From: Prolixibacteraceae bacterium
GTDB lineage: Bacteria > Bacteroidota > Bacteroidia > Bacteroidales > Prolixibacteraceae
Assembly (NCBI GenBank): GCA_028683385.1
Contig: JAQUIJ010000001.1
Coordinates: 558,001 to 622,000 of the forward strand
Length of the DNA stretch: 64,000 nt
Reading direction: 5' to 3'
The notes under the pieces are model-generated. The model searched no databases. It was given only the letters and a program-made list of their open reading frames with translations, and was not told the origin of the DNA. Numbering within the stretch: position 1 is the stretch's first letter; each line of letters starts with the position of its first letter. Below, one piece after another: positions 25,280 to 33,262 of the stretch. Position numbers and translations under genes: made by a program.

Positions 25280-26572
25280 ATGAAACGTCATAAATTCCGT
25301 TTGAGCAAGAGATCACAAAGATTGATTTTAACTATTTTAGCTAGCGCATCCATGGTTGGACTACTTGTAATTCAGGTAAACTGGCTGATGGAATCGATAA
25401 AAATGCAGGAGGCTATTTTTGCTAAAGGGGTAAACATGGCTTTACAGCAAACTGCATTAAATATGGCTAAAGACGAGGAATTGAATATAGCCATTCAGAA
25501 TAGCATTGAAAAAGACAGTTTGATCAACTCGCAAGAAGTATTTACCCAGAATATCATCAGTCGGCTCGATTCAACCGTTCAGAAAGAGCTTGAATTGTAT
25601 CACATTAACCTCGACTTCCATTTTCTCCTGATCAACGGGGAAGATACGTTGTCGGTAAAACCAACATCGAAGGTAAAAAACGGAGAATTGTTTCATCAGT
25701 CGTTCAATTCGCCCGATCCAAATGCAAGTATCGATCTGGCCATTCGTTTCCCCGGAAGAAGGGCTTTTATTGCAAGACGAATAGGCATCATGTTTGCAAC
25801 TTCGATCTTATTAATTCTCTTCACCATAGTATCGCTCTTCATGATTTTGGCTTATTACCGGAAAGAGAGAACCTTTGCCCAACAGGTAAAAGACATGATC
25901 GGTAACCTCACCCACGAATTTATGACCCCTATTTCGTCTATTTCGCTGGCCGGAAATATGATTTTGAACCGAAGTCAAAAATCAGGAGACCAAACAACGG
26001 TAAATTTAGTTACTGCTATAAAAGAAGAAAATAAGAAACTGCAAGGGCAGGTTGACCGGCTTTTGCAATTAGCCGCAGTTGAGAACAGTGGCTTCGACTA
26101 CAAAAAGGCTCCTGTTGACATTCATTTAATTATCGATGACGCCATTCAAGCCATGACTTTTCAGTTAAGCCAAAATGAAGCTGAAGTCAAGTGTAATTTT
26201 CAGGCAACCGCATCGGTAGTTTTGGCTGATTCCCTTCATTTGAATGACGTTTTCATTAACCTGCTATCGAATAGTCTTAAATATTCCGTCGAAAAACCGA
26301 TCATCCGGATCGAAACTAAAAATTTGGATCAGAAGATTGAAATCACAGTAACAGACAATGGAATAGGAATTCCACCCCGCGAGTTTAAACGTATTTTCGA
26401 AAAGTATTACCGAATTTCAACGGGCGATTTGCACACCACCAAAGGGTTTGGGATTGGGCTCTATTATGTGAAGACTGTTATTAAGGCACATCAGGGTTCC
26501 ATAAAAGTGCAAAGCGAAAATCAGAAAGGAAGTAATTTTATTATTGTTCTGCCCGTTATTAAGCAAAACTGA
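25280..26572 (+). CDS. Membrane sensor histidine kinase (RprX-like)
   Basis: A 430-residue kinase with one transmembrane helix at about 15-36, a periplasmic sensor domain of about 130 residues, a second helix at about 167-192, and cytoplasmic HisKA and GHKL domains. The phospho-acceptor His lies in GNLTHEFMTPISSISLA; the N box is in FINLLSNSLKYS, G1 in DNGIGIP, and G2 in GFGIGLYYVK. It is the partner of the regulator 17 bases downstream. The pair parallels the kinase and regulator at 1-825. Signal unknown; RprX similarity is from recall of the family. Confidence 0.92.
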   Translation: MKRHKFRLSKRSQRLILTILASASMVGLLVIQVNWLMESIKMQEAIFAKGVNMALQQTALNMAKDEELNIAIQNSIEKDSLINSQEVFTQNIISRLDSTVQKELELYHINLDFHFLLINGEDTLSVKPTSKVKNGELFHQSFNSPDPNASIDLAIRFPGRRAFIARRIGIMFATSILLILFTIVSLFMILAYYRKERTFAQQVKDMIGNLTHEFMTPISSISLAGNMILNRSQKSGDQTTVNLVTAIKEENKKLQGQVDRLLQLAAVENSGFDYKKAPVDIHLIIDDAIQAMTFQLSQNEAEVKCNFQATASVVLADSLHLNDVFINLLSNSLKYSVEKPIIRIETKNLDQKIEITVTDNGIGIPPREFKRIFEKYYRISTGDLHTTKGFGIGLYYVKTVIKAHQGSIKVQSENQKGSNFIIVLPVIKQN

Positions 26573-26589
26573 ATCAAAAAGAATAGATC

Positions 26590-27276
26590 ATGAGTCGGAT
26601 TGTAAATATTCTGTTGGTCGAAGATGATTTGAACCTTGGATTTCTACTGGTTGAATTTTTGGAATTAAAAGGATTTGCCGTCAAACTTTATCGCGATGGA
26701 CTTACCGCATTCGCCGGATTTCAGAATGGCCATTTCGACTTTTGCATTCTGGATGTGATGTTGCCCAAAATGGATGGATTTACTTTGGCAAAAAAAATGA
26801 AGATTCTGAATCCACAGATTCCGATTATCTTTCTGACAGCCCGTTCGCTTAAAGAAGACAAAATGAAAGGATATGAAATTGGTGTTGATGATTACATTAC
26901 CAAACCGTTTGATGAGGATGAGCTGTTTTATAAGATTACAGCCATTTTAAACCGTAGTCATTTATCAAAAGGCACTGGCGAAAGCACTTTTCAGATTGGC
27001 CGGTTTCAATTCGATTTTCAGAATCAATCGCTTGAAATTGACGGGCAAAAACGACGGTTGACAGAGCGCGAAAGTACGATCCTCAAATTTTTATGCCTGA
27101 ATAAGAATAATGTGATTCGCCGTGAACAGATTCTAACTGCCATTTGGGGCGAAAATGACTATTTTGCCGGAAGGAGCCTCGATGTTTTTATTTCAAAACT
27201 CCGAAAGTATTTTAGTCCAGACCCATCAATTACCATCGAAAACATACCTAAGGTAGGATTTATTTTGCAAGACTAA
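26590..27276 (+). CDS. OmpR-family response regulator (RprY-like)
   Basis: A 228-residue regulator: receiver (about 1-122) with EDD at 11-13, phospho-acceptor Asp55 (LDVMLP), Thr83 and Lys105 (ITKPF), then a winged-helix DNA-binding domain. Co-transcribed with the kinase 17 bases upstream. It is a probable paralogue of the regulator at 130-825. A small outer-membrane protein gene follows about 100 bases later and could be a target. Confidence 0.93.
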   Translation: MSRIVNILLVEDDLNLGFLLVEFLELKGFAVKLYRDGLTAFAGFQNGHFDFCILDVMLPKMDGFTLAKKMKILNPQIPIIFLTARSLKEDKMKGYEIGVDDYITKPFDEDELFYKITAILNRSHLSKGTGESTFQIGRFQFDFQNQSLEIDGQKRRLTERESTILKFLCLNKNNVIRREQILTAIWGENDYFAGRSLDVFISKLRKYFSPDPSITIENIPKVGFILQD

Positions 27277-27374
27277 GTGGGGCAAATTTCAATTTAACTG
27301 TATTAATTCATCGAACCAAAGTTTAGTTTAGCTGTTTATTCATTAAAAATTAAATCATCTTAAATTTTTATATC

Positions 27375-27845
27375 ATGAAAAAATTATTGCCTGTTTTACT
27401 CGTAGCCCTGTTTTTGGGGTTTAATTCTTATGCGCAGGATTACAATACTGGTATTGGTCTTCGGGGAGGTTGGGGAACCGGATTAACCATTAAGCATTTT
27501 TTAGGTGGAAATAAGGCTGTTGAAGGTATTTTTGACTCGCAATGGCGTGGTTTCCGCGTTACCGGCTTATACGAAGTACATAATCAAGCCTTTGGCGTTG
27601 ACCGGTTAAACTGGTATTATGGGGTCGGTGCTCACATTGGTTTCTGGAATGGTGATCATTACCGCGATTACAACAATGATAGAAATTATACGGTAATCGG
27701 AGTCGATGGCATCCTGGGGTTGGAATACAATTTCAAAGAAATCCCTTTTAACATTGGAATCGACTGGAAACCTATGATCGACCTGGGAGGTTCATCCGGT
27801 TTTTATGGCGACGGTGGCGCTATTTCAATTCGATACATTTTCTAA
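27375..27845 (+). CDS. Small outer-membrane beta-barrel protein
   Basis: 156 residues with a signal peptide ending near SYAQ (residue 20). Strands rich in Gly and aromatic residues alternate through the mature part, and the C terminus, AISIRYIF, ends in Phe like an outer-membrane barrel. About eight strands would fit. It follows the kinase/regulator pair with a 98-base gap and has its own terminator at 27866-27904. Function unknown. Confidence 0.75.
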   Translation: MKKLLPVLLVALFLGFNSYAQDYNTGIGLRGGWGTGLTIKHFLGGNKAVEGIFDSQWRGFRVTGLYEVHNQAFGVDRLNWYYGVGAHIGFWNGDHYRDYNNDRNYTVIGVDGILGLEYNFKEIPFNIGIDWKPMIDLGGSSGFYGDGGAISIRYIF

Positions 27846-27865
27846 ACGGATAGATTTAATTTGTT

Positions 27866-27904
27866 GAAAGTGGTGCGGTAAATCTATCGTGCCACTTTCT
27901 TTTT
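27866..27904 (+). terminator. Terminator after the outer-membrane protein gene
   Basis: 12-base arms (27866-27877 and 27888-27899) pair with two G-U wobbles, followed by a T-rich run. Confidence 0.75.
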
Positions 27905-27937
27905 CCAGAAATTAGAGGTAAACATCAACTTGAAAAA

Positions 27938-28348
27938 ATGGATTTTCAGAAATGTTTAAAATTTCAGTCGTTTGTCGAATTCTGGGAATATTTACCAGAT
28001 AACGAACGTATTATTGTAGATGTACTCAGGCAGATAATTCTTGAAAATCTGCCTTCAACCTGTAAAGAAAAACTGGCATACAATGTGCCGTACTACTACG
28101 GAAATAGGCGGATTTGCATGATTTGGCCGGGATCTGTTCCCTGGGGAGGATTTCGTGATGGAGTCTTTTTCGGGTTTTGTCAGGGATACAAATTAGCCGA
28201 TCCAGACAACTACCTGGATCGTGGAACCAATAAACAAGTGTATTATAAGATTTTTCATTCAGTTGACGAAATTGATGAATTGGCAATTGTAATGCTCTTA
28301 AAAGAGTCAGTTGATGTTGATAAGGAATTTAAGCCCAGCAGAAAATAA
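27938..28348 (+). CDS. DUF1801-family protein
   Basis: 136 residues resembling the DUF1801 (YdhG-like) fold: an N-terminal helical part with LRQIILENLPSTCKEKLAYNVPYY, then a beta-rich part with ICMIWPG and VFFGFCQGYKL. Soluble and cytoplasmic. Members are of unknown function, sometimes annotated as iron-binding frataxin-like folds. Monocistronic. Confidence 0.78.
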   Translation: MDFQKCLKFQSFVEFWEYLPDNERIIVDVLRQIILENLPSTCKEKLAYNVPYYYGNRRICMIWPGSVPWGGFRDGVFFGFCQGYKLADPDNYLDRGTNKQVYYKIFHSVDEIDELAIVMLLKESVDVDKEFKPSRK

Positions 28349-28388
28349 AGAGTGAACCCCCATTTCGATACACACTCAATTTTCTGAA

Positions 28389-29294
28389 TTAAAGTTCCCC
28401 ATCAGTATCCTTGAAATCATCATTTACACTATTTTTCACCAAATGGACAACCCGTTGAGGAAACGGAATTTGAATGTTATTCGATTTAAATAGTTCAAAA
28501 ATACGAACCCTGATTTCGCTCTTGATACTTTCGACACGAAATACTTTTTCGGACCAAAAGTGAACTGAAAAATTAAGCGATGAATCGCCAAAATCAGTAA
28601 ATCGGATAAATGGTTCGGGCTCTTTTAAAACGCCCTCCTGAATAAAAACGGCTTCTTTTAGTAATTTCATTACCAAATGTATGTCCGACGAATAATCAAC
28701 GCCAACATTGATCTCGAAACGTGAAGCAATATTGCTGTGCGTCCAGTTTATCAGTTGGTTTTTGGTCAGATCGGTATTGGGAACAATGATGTATTTATCG
28801 TCTCGCGTCAATACAGTTGTGGTCCGCAAATTAATTTCCTGCACCTGACAAACCAGCCCTCCAATATCAATTATGTCATTTACTTTCACGGTTGAATCGA
28901 CCAAAAGTATAATTCCGGAAACAAAATCACTAAATAGGCTTTGAATTCCAAGTCCGAATCCTACCAATAAAGCAGCAGATCCGCCAAGCATTAGAGTTAG
29001 ATCAAACCCTAAAATCTGAAACATAAAAAAGAATGTTACAACCAGAATGAAATATTTGATCAAACTGTAAATCGAATATTTTTTGGCGATCTCAATCCGG
29101 TGAGCCTTATAAATGGTTCTTTTTATCCCAATCAGTAGGAAAGAGACGATCAGAATCAGAAAGATTAGCTTAATGAGAATTGAAACTTTAAGGTTATAAT
29201 CTCCAAGTTCTACGATTGAATAATTCAATAACTCTTTCATATCTATATATTTACTGAAAATCAGCGTGCCAATTTCGGCATGACGATCTGTCAA
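28389..29294 (-). CDS. Small-conductance mechanosensitive channel (MscS family)
   Basis: About 301 residues. Three or four hydrophobic segments cover about 35-140. The pore-lining helix carries GGSAALLVGFGLGIQSLFSDFVSG, the Gly/Ala-rich MscS TM3 pattern, and is followed by the beta domain IIDIGGLVCQVQEINLRTTTVLTRD and the cytoplasmic cage. It releases solutes under hypo-osmotic shock. It lies 18 bases after a much larger MscS gene on the same strand, so both are one operon. The true start may be at ATG 29237, just before the first helix, since the residues before it are not membrane-like. Confidence 0.9.
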   Translation of the reverse strand: MTDRHAEIGTLIFSKYIDMKELLNYSIVELGDYNLKVSILIKLIFLILIVSFLLIGIKRTIYKAHRIEIAKKYSIYSLIKYFILVVTFFFMFQILGFDLTLMLGGSAALLVGFGLGIQSLFSDFVSGIILLVDSTVKVNDIIDIGGLVCQVQEINLRTTTVLTRDDKYIIVPNTDLTKNQLINWTHSNIASRFEINVGVDYSSDIHLVMKLLKEAVFIQEGVLKEPEPFIRFTDFGDSSLNFSVHFWSEKVFRVESIKSEIRVRIFELFKSNNIQIPFPQRVVHLVKNSVNDDFKDTDGEL

Positions 29295-29312
29295 AAGGTT
29301 TTTAGCACAACA

Positions 29313-31187
29313 TTAGTCATCCTTCTTCATGTCAACTTTAAATCCGGGTGCTTTATAGTCTTCTGGCAAATAATCTGAAGGAATAGTGGTTGTATTTCCA
29401 TCGCGTGCCGAGCGATAATGAGGCGACATGATTTCGATACCTCTTTCGTTGCACAAATCCTGAATATTCTGATGCAGGATTGAGTAGATAAAGGCTTGTT
29501 TGTTCGCTTCACGGGTATAGGCGTTAATCTGATACGAGACGTAAAAATCGTCGAGACTGGTTTGTAACACGAAAGGTATTGGCTCCTGAAGTATATAATT
29601 CGTTTTCAGTGCTGCGTCAATTAAAACCTGATGCATATCCCGCCATGGCACATCGTATCCAATGGTAACGGTTGTGTGTATTATCAGTCCTTTTTCCGGA
29701 GCATCGCTGCTGTAATTAATCGTATGGCTATTCATTACAGTCGCATTCGGGATAGAAATAATTTCATTCTTAATTGTCCTGATTCGGGTTACCAACAACG
29801 ACTTTTCAATAACATCGCCGGTTATGTCGCCAATTTTTACCCGATCGCCAATGCTAAATACTCGCATGTAGGTAAGCACCAATCCGGCAATAATGTTCGA
29901 AAGCGATCCGGCTGAACTAAAGGTGAAAAGAAAACCGAGAAAAACCGAAACTCCCTGAAAAATTGCAGAATTACTGCCCGGTAAATACGGAAAAATAACC
30001 ACAACCATAAAGGCGAAAACCAAAACTTTAATTATCTGATAAGTCGGATTTGCCCAGTCGGGATAAAAACCAGTGATTTTCAAATCGCCCTTTTCGATCT
30101 CGGATCTCAAAAAATACAGACCTTTTAACGCATACCTGAATGCACCAATAATAACAAGTATGGTAATTAAATTGGGCAGATAGTCCCAAAGTCCTGAAAC
30201 AATTTGTTTCACCGGATTAAGGATGTATCCGAACAATGTTTCAGCAAAATTTTTTGTCCACGGAAAAATCCCGAACAAAATTGGAAGTGCAATATAAATT
30301 ACCAACAAAATAATGATCCATTTCAGGATGCTATTCAGCCTTAACACAACCTCAACCTGAGCTTTGGAATCGAACAATGTATAGTTCTGAATTTTTATCC
30401 CTTTTATCAGGAGTCCCTCTTGCTCTCCTATTTTTTTTGCAGTCCATTTAAATAATTTCCCAACATAAAATATAATTAATCCGATAATTAGCAGCACTAA
30501 AAGCGCAAGGGCGATTTCCTTTCCAAGCACCACCAAACTAATCTCCGATTTATATTTCAACAACGCAGAAACAATAACATTTCGGTACTGCTCTGCCAGT
30601 TCGTCCCTTGTAGAATTGTTCCAAAGCGCATCGCTCTCCGAAATACTCATAATAATCTTATCCTCAAGCACAATGTCGGTACTCACATCCGTTTCTTCCA
30701 AGCGGATTGAGTCAGGTTTGAACCCAAAATTGGAAGCCAATTCATTGATCCGTTTACTTATTGCATTTGCTCTTTCTTTGGCCGAGAAACTCCCGAACCT
30801 CCCATACATGAGCATTAGCGTATCGTTAAAAAATCCAATAACAGGAAATCCTTTTGCGGTGTGCCGGAGAGAATCTATTTGCGCTTTTTTTTGTGCCAGC
30901 CGGTTCTTTTCTTTCTCTTTTAGTGCCTGAAGCTGATTCTGAAGTTCAACTTTCTCGAACCGGTCGTTCGTTTTTAACAAGGTCAATCGCTCTTCCAGCT
31001 TGACTTTACTGATCGAGTCGGCAATTCGTTGCTGTTCGAATTGATTTAATTTTTTACTGAAGTTCTGAAGGATAACTGTATTTACTGAATCGTTATTCTT
31101 TACAAAAACCTCATTTTTAGCACTTAAATTCAGGCTGAATGCCAGAAAAACTACGCATAGAAAAAATGTAATGTAAAGCTTATTCAT
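29313..31187 (-). CDS. Large MscS-type channel with periplasmic coiled coil
   Basis: 624 residues. A signal peptide (about 1-23) is followed by a helical, charge-rich coiled-coil region (about 40-110) in the periplasm, then several membrane helices and a typical MscS core with SAGSLSNIIAGLVLTYMRVFSIGDRVKIGDITG. The C-terminal cage ends in a hydrophilic tail. The extra periplasmic part resembles the MscK/YbiO class. Clustered with a short MscS gene and next to MprF and AcvB-like genes, it belongs to an envelope-stress block. Confidence 0.9.
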   Translation of the reverse strand: MNKLYITFFLCVVFLAFSLNLSAKNEVFVKNNDSVNTVILQNFSKKLNQFEQQRIADSISKVKLEERLTLLKTNDRFEKVELQNQLQALKEKEKNRLAQKKAQIDSLRHTAKGFPVIGFFNDTLMLMYGRFGSFSAKERANAISKRINELASNFGFKPDSIRLEETDVSTDIVLEDKIIMSISESDALWNNSTRDELAEQYRNVIVSALLKYKSEISLVVLGKEIALALLVLLIIGLIIFYVGKLFKWTAKKIGEQEGLLIKGIKIQNYTLFDSKAQVEVVLRLNSILKWIIILLVIYIALPILFGIFPWTKNFAETLFGYILNPVKQIVSGLWDYLPNLITILVIIGAFRYALKGLYFLRSEIEKGDLKITGFYPDWANPTYQIIKVLVFAFMVVVIFPYLPGSNSAIFQGVSVFLGFLFTFSSAGSLSNIIAGLVLTYMRVFSIGDRVKIGDITGDVIEKSLLVTRIRTIKNEIISIPNATVMNSHTINYSSDAPEKGLIIHTTVTIGYDVPWRDMHQVLIDAALKTNYILQEPIPFVLQTSLDDFYVSYQINAYTREANKQAFIYSILHQNIQDLCNERGIEIMSPHYRSARDGNTTTIPSDYLPEDYKAPGFKVDMKKDD

Positions 31188-31306
31188 AGCGATTCCACTT
31201 TTAAAATTTAGTTCATGTCACGGCTGTCATTTCATAAATGCAAGAGATGGACAAATCGCGTATTATTTTCAGGATAAATCGATGATTTAAACGAATAAAA
31301 TCAAGC

Positions 31307-31708
31307 CTATTGATATGGCAGCAAATCCTTCTCTGCCGCCCTCTCTTCTGTTTTCAACACTTCGGTTACCACATAAGTACTCATGCCACGCCATGGTAAG
31401 CTATGAAGGTATTCTTTATATCTGAGTTCAACAACTTTACCGCTGTTTCGTTCAAGAATAGCTGCAATACTATCGTTCGTGACGCTAAATTCGAACTCAT
31501 TGCTTTGCACTGCGCCGGGAGTTGTTGATTTAAACCCGTCCTGAATTAACCGACCTTCGTAGGTTTTAAATACAAATCCTTTCTTGACAAAGAAGTTGAG
31601 GTTCCCAGCTTTTACACCTTCGCCAAACACAAAATAATATCGCCACCAAATGAATACAGCAAGAACAACTAAAATAACCAGCAAGCTTAATTTCAGGAAT
31701 TTTCTCAT
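31307..31708 (-). CDS. Small membrane-anchored protein of unknown function
   Basis: 133 residues with one N-terminal membrane helix (about 6-25) followed by a compact periplasmic domain with GRLIQDGFK, SVTNDSIAAILERNSGKVVELRYKEYL and LPWRG. Similar short proteins in Bacteroidales are sometimes mislabelled 6-phosphogluconate dehydrogenase; no dehydrogenase motif is present. It is on the same strand between the MscS pair and the AcvB-like gene. Function unknown. Confidence 0.72.
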   Translation of the reverse strand: MRKFLKLSLLVILVVLAVFIWWRYYFVFGEGVKAGNLNFFVKKGFVFKTYEGRLIQDGFKSTTPGAVQSNEFEFSVTNDSIAAILERNSGKVVELRYKEYLHSLPWRGMSTYVVTEVLKTEERAAEKDLLPYQ

Positions 31709-31806
31709 GACAATAAATGTTTGGATTAGTATTTCGCTTTTTTTGTTGAAAGAACTGAATTTAAAACTATCCCAAGATACACAAAAACACCGTGTTCCTG
31801 TCCTGA

Positions 31807-33258
31807 TTATTTCAAAGGAGCGGATGTATTGCTATTTTTAAAATCCTTCAGGACGATAGTGGTTATTGCATTATAATCGTTGTTGTAATGATGATTGCCC
31901 GGAAGTGTTTCAATCCTGATTCCATTGGTTGAAAAGGTTTTTTGTAAATCTTCGTCCTCATCAGCCCCGAAAATACAAACAGGATTCATCGCTTTAATTT
32001 GCTTCATTTCTTTAACCACATCATATTTATCCTTGGTTCTCATATGCAACATATCAGTGAGGTGAATTTCAAAATCGCCAGTCAAATCAGGAGAAAAACA
32101 ATATACGCCTTTCAAGGTTTCTTTTACCGGATCGCTGAAATTACTGGCAATAAAAGGGGCAACACAAGCACCAAACGAGTATCCCAGCAAAACAAAAGAT
32201 TTTTTGTTCCAGAGCTTCATGTAATGCAGAATTGCAGGTGCTATTTCATTAGCAACCTGTCCGGGCTGCTTTTCGTTCCAGAAGTACTTTTGAGCATCCA
32301 GCCCAACCACGGGAATTCCCTTTTCAGCAAACTTTTCGCATACCGATTGGTCAAAACTCGTCCAACCGCCATCGCCCGAGATAAAAATTGCCAATGGCAG
32401 GTCATTTTTTTCAGCCGATGGTATAATTGCTAAAGGCAAATCACTTTTAAACAACGAATCGCGCTGAGCTTGCAGTAAAACATTTTCATTCGATTTTTTC
32501 TCCATGTACTCAGGTTCATTCAACACCTTTTTGTAAGCTGAAACAAATTGTGGTAACCAATTCCGGGTAACCGCGAATCCATGCCCCACATTAGGCAAAC
32601 TGACTATTTCAGCCATTGGCATACTATCGATATATTTCTTGGTTTCAAAATAATTACAAATCTGATCGATGGTACCATTCATTGCAATAAACGGAGCAGT
32701 GAGATTCATGCATGGGTCAAGAATATACGTACTACCTTCTTTAACGGTATGATAATTCAATCCGGAACCCTTACATAGCGGCTTGTCTATTTCAATGTCG
32801 GGACAAAAGCCCAGCGAAATGGCACCTTTAAAAGTATTGGCTGGAGCCTGAGCCAAAGCGCCATAAGCCAAAGTCGCACCCGAGGAATAACCAACCAAAA
32901 TCGGCTTCAGGTATTTATTAAATCTATATTTTTTCTGAATGGTAAGACTTACTTCTTCCAAATCGGCGGCCGGATAATAGCATTTTGATTTTGATGATTT
33001 GATATTTTTCAAGTAAGTCTTTATGTTAATTCCCGCAACCATTGCGCCCTGTACTACAATGTTGTTGGTCATGTCCACAACTCCCATATTCCAGCCCCCA
33101 TCTCCGGAAATAAAAATCACAAACGATGCCGGAACACCTGTTGGATGATAAATCGCAACCTTTCCGAAAGCAGCAAACGATAAGGTGTCAACAGAGTTTG
33201 CTGCAGAATATTTACCTAAAAAGAAAAGTACTGCGACAATCAGAAAAGCATGTTTCAT
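31807..33258 (-). CDS. Two-domain VirJ/AcvB-like periplasmic hydrolase
   Basis: 483 residues with a signal peptide (about 1-20). Two related alpha/beta-hydrolase modules follow, each with the segment FISGDGGW, a GxSxG elbow (Ser125 in GYSSGA and Ser361 in GYSFGA) and a late His (HGF near 226 and HHYNN near 465). VirJ/AcvB proteins hydrolyse lysyl-phosphatidylglycerol in the periplasm. The gene begins 4 bases after the mprF stop, the same arrangement as the lpiA-acvB operon of Agrobacterium and Rhizobium, so this product probably reverses the MprF reaction. Both modules keep a complete-looking active site, which is unusual. Confidence 0.85.
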   Translation of the reverse strand: MKHAFLIVAVLFFLGKYSAANSVDTLSFAAFGKVAIYHPTGVPASFVIFISGDGGWNMGVVDMTNNIVVQGAMVAGINIKTYLKNIKSSKSKCYYPAADLEEVSLTIQKKYRFNKYLKPILVGYSSGATLAYGALAQAPANTFKGAISLGFCPDIEIDKPLCKGSGLNYHTVKEGSTYILDPCMNLTAPFIAMNGTIDQICNYFETKKYIDSMPMAEIVSLPNVGHGFAVTRNWLPQFVSAYKKVLNEPEYMEKKSNENVLLQAQRDSLFKSDLPLAIIPSAEKNDLPLAIFISGDGGWTSFDQSVCEKFAEKGIPVVGLDAQKYFWNEKQPGQVANEIAPAILHYMKLWNKKSFVLLGYSFGACVAPFIASNFSDPVKETLKGVYCFSPDLTGDFEIHLTDMLHMRTKDKYDVVKEMKQIKAMNPVCIFGADEDEDLQKTFSTNGIRIETLPGNHHYNNDYNAITTIVLKDFKNSNTSAPLK

Positions 33259-33262
33259 GTTG

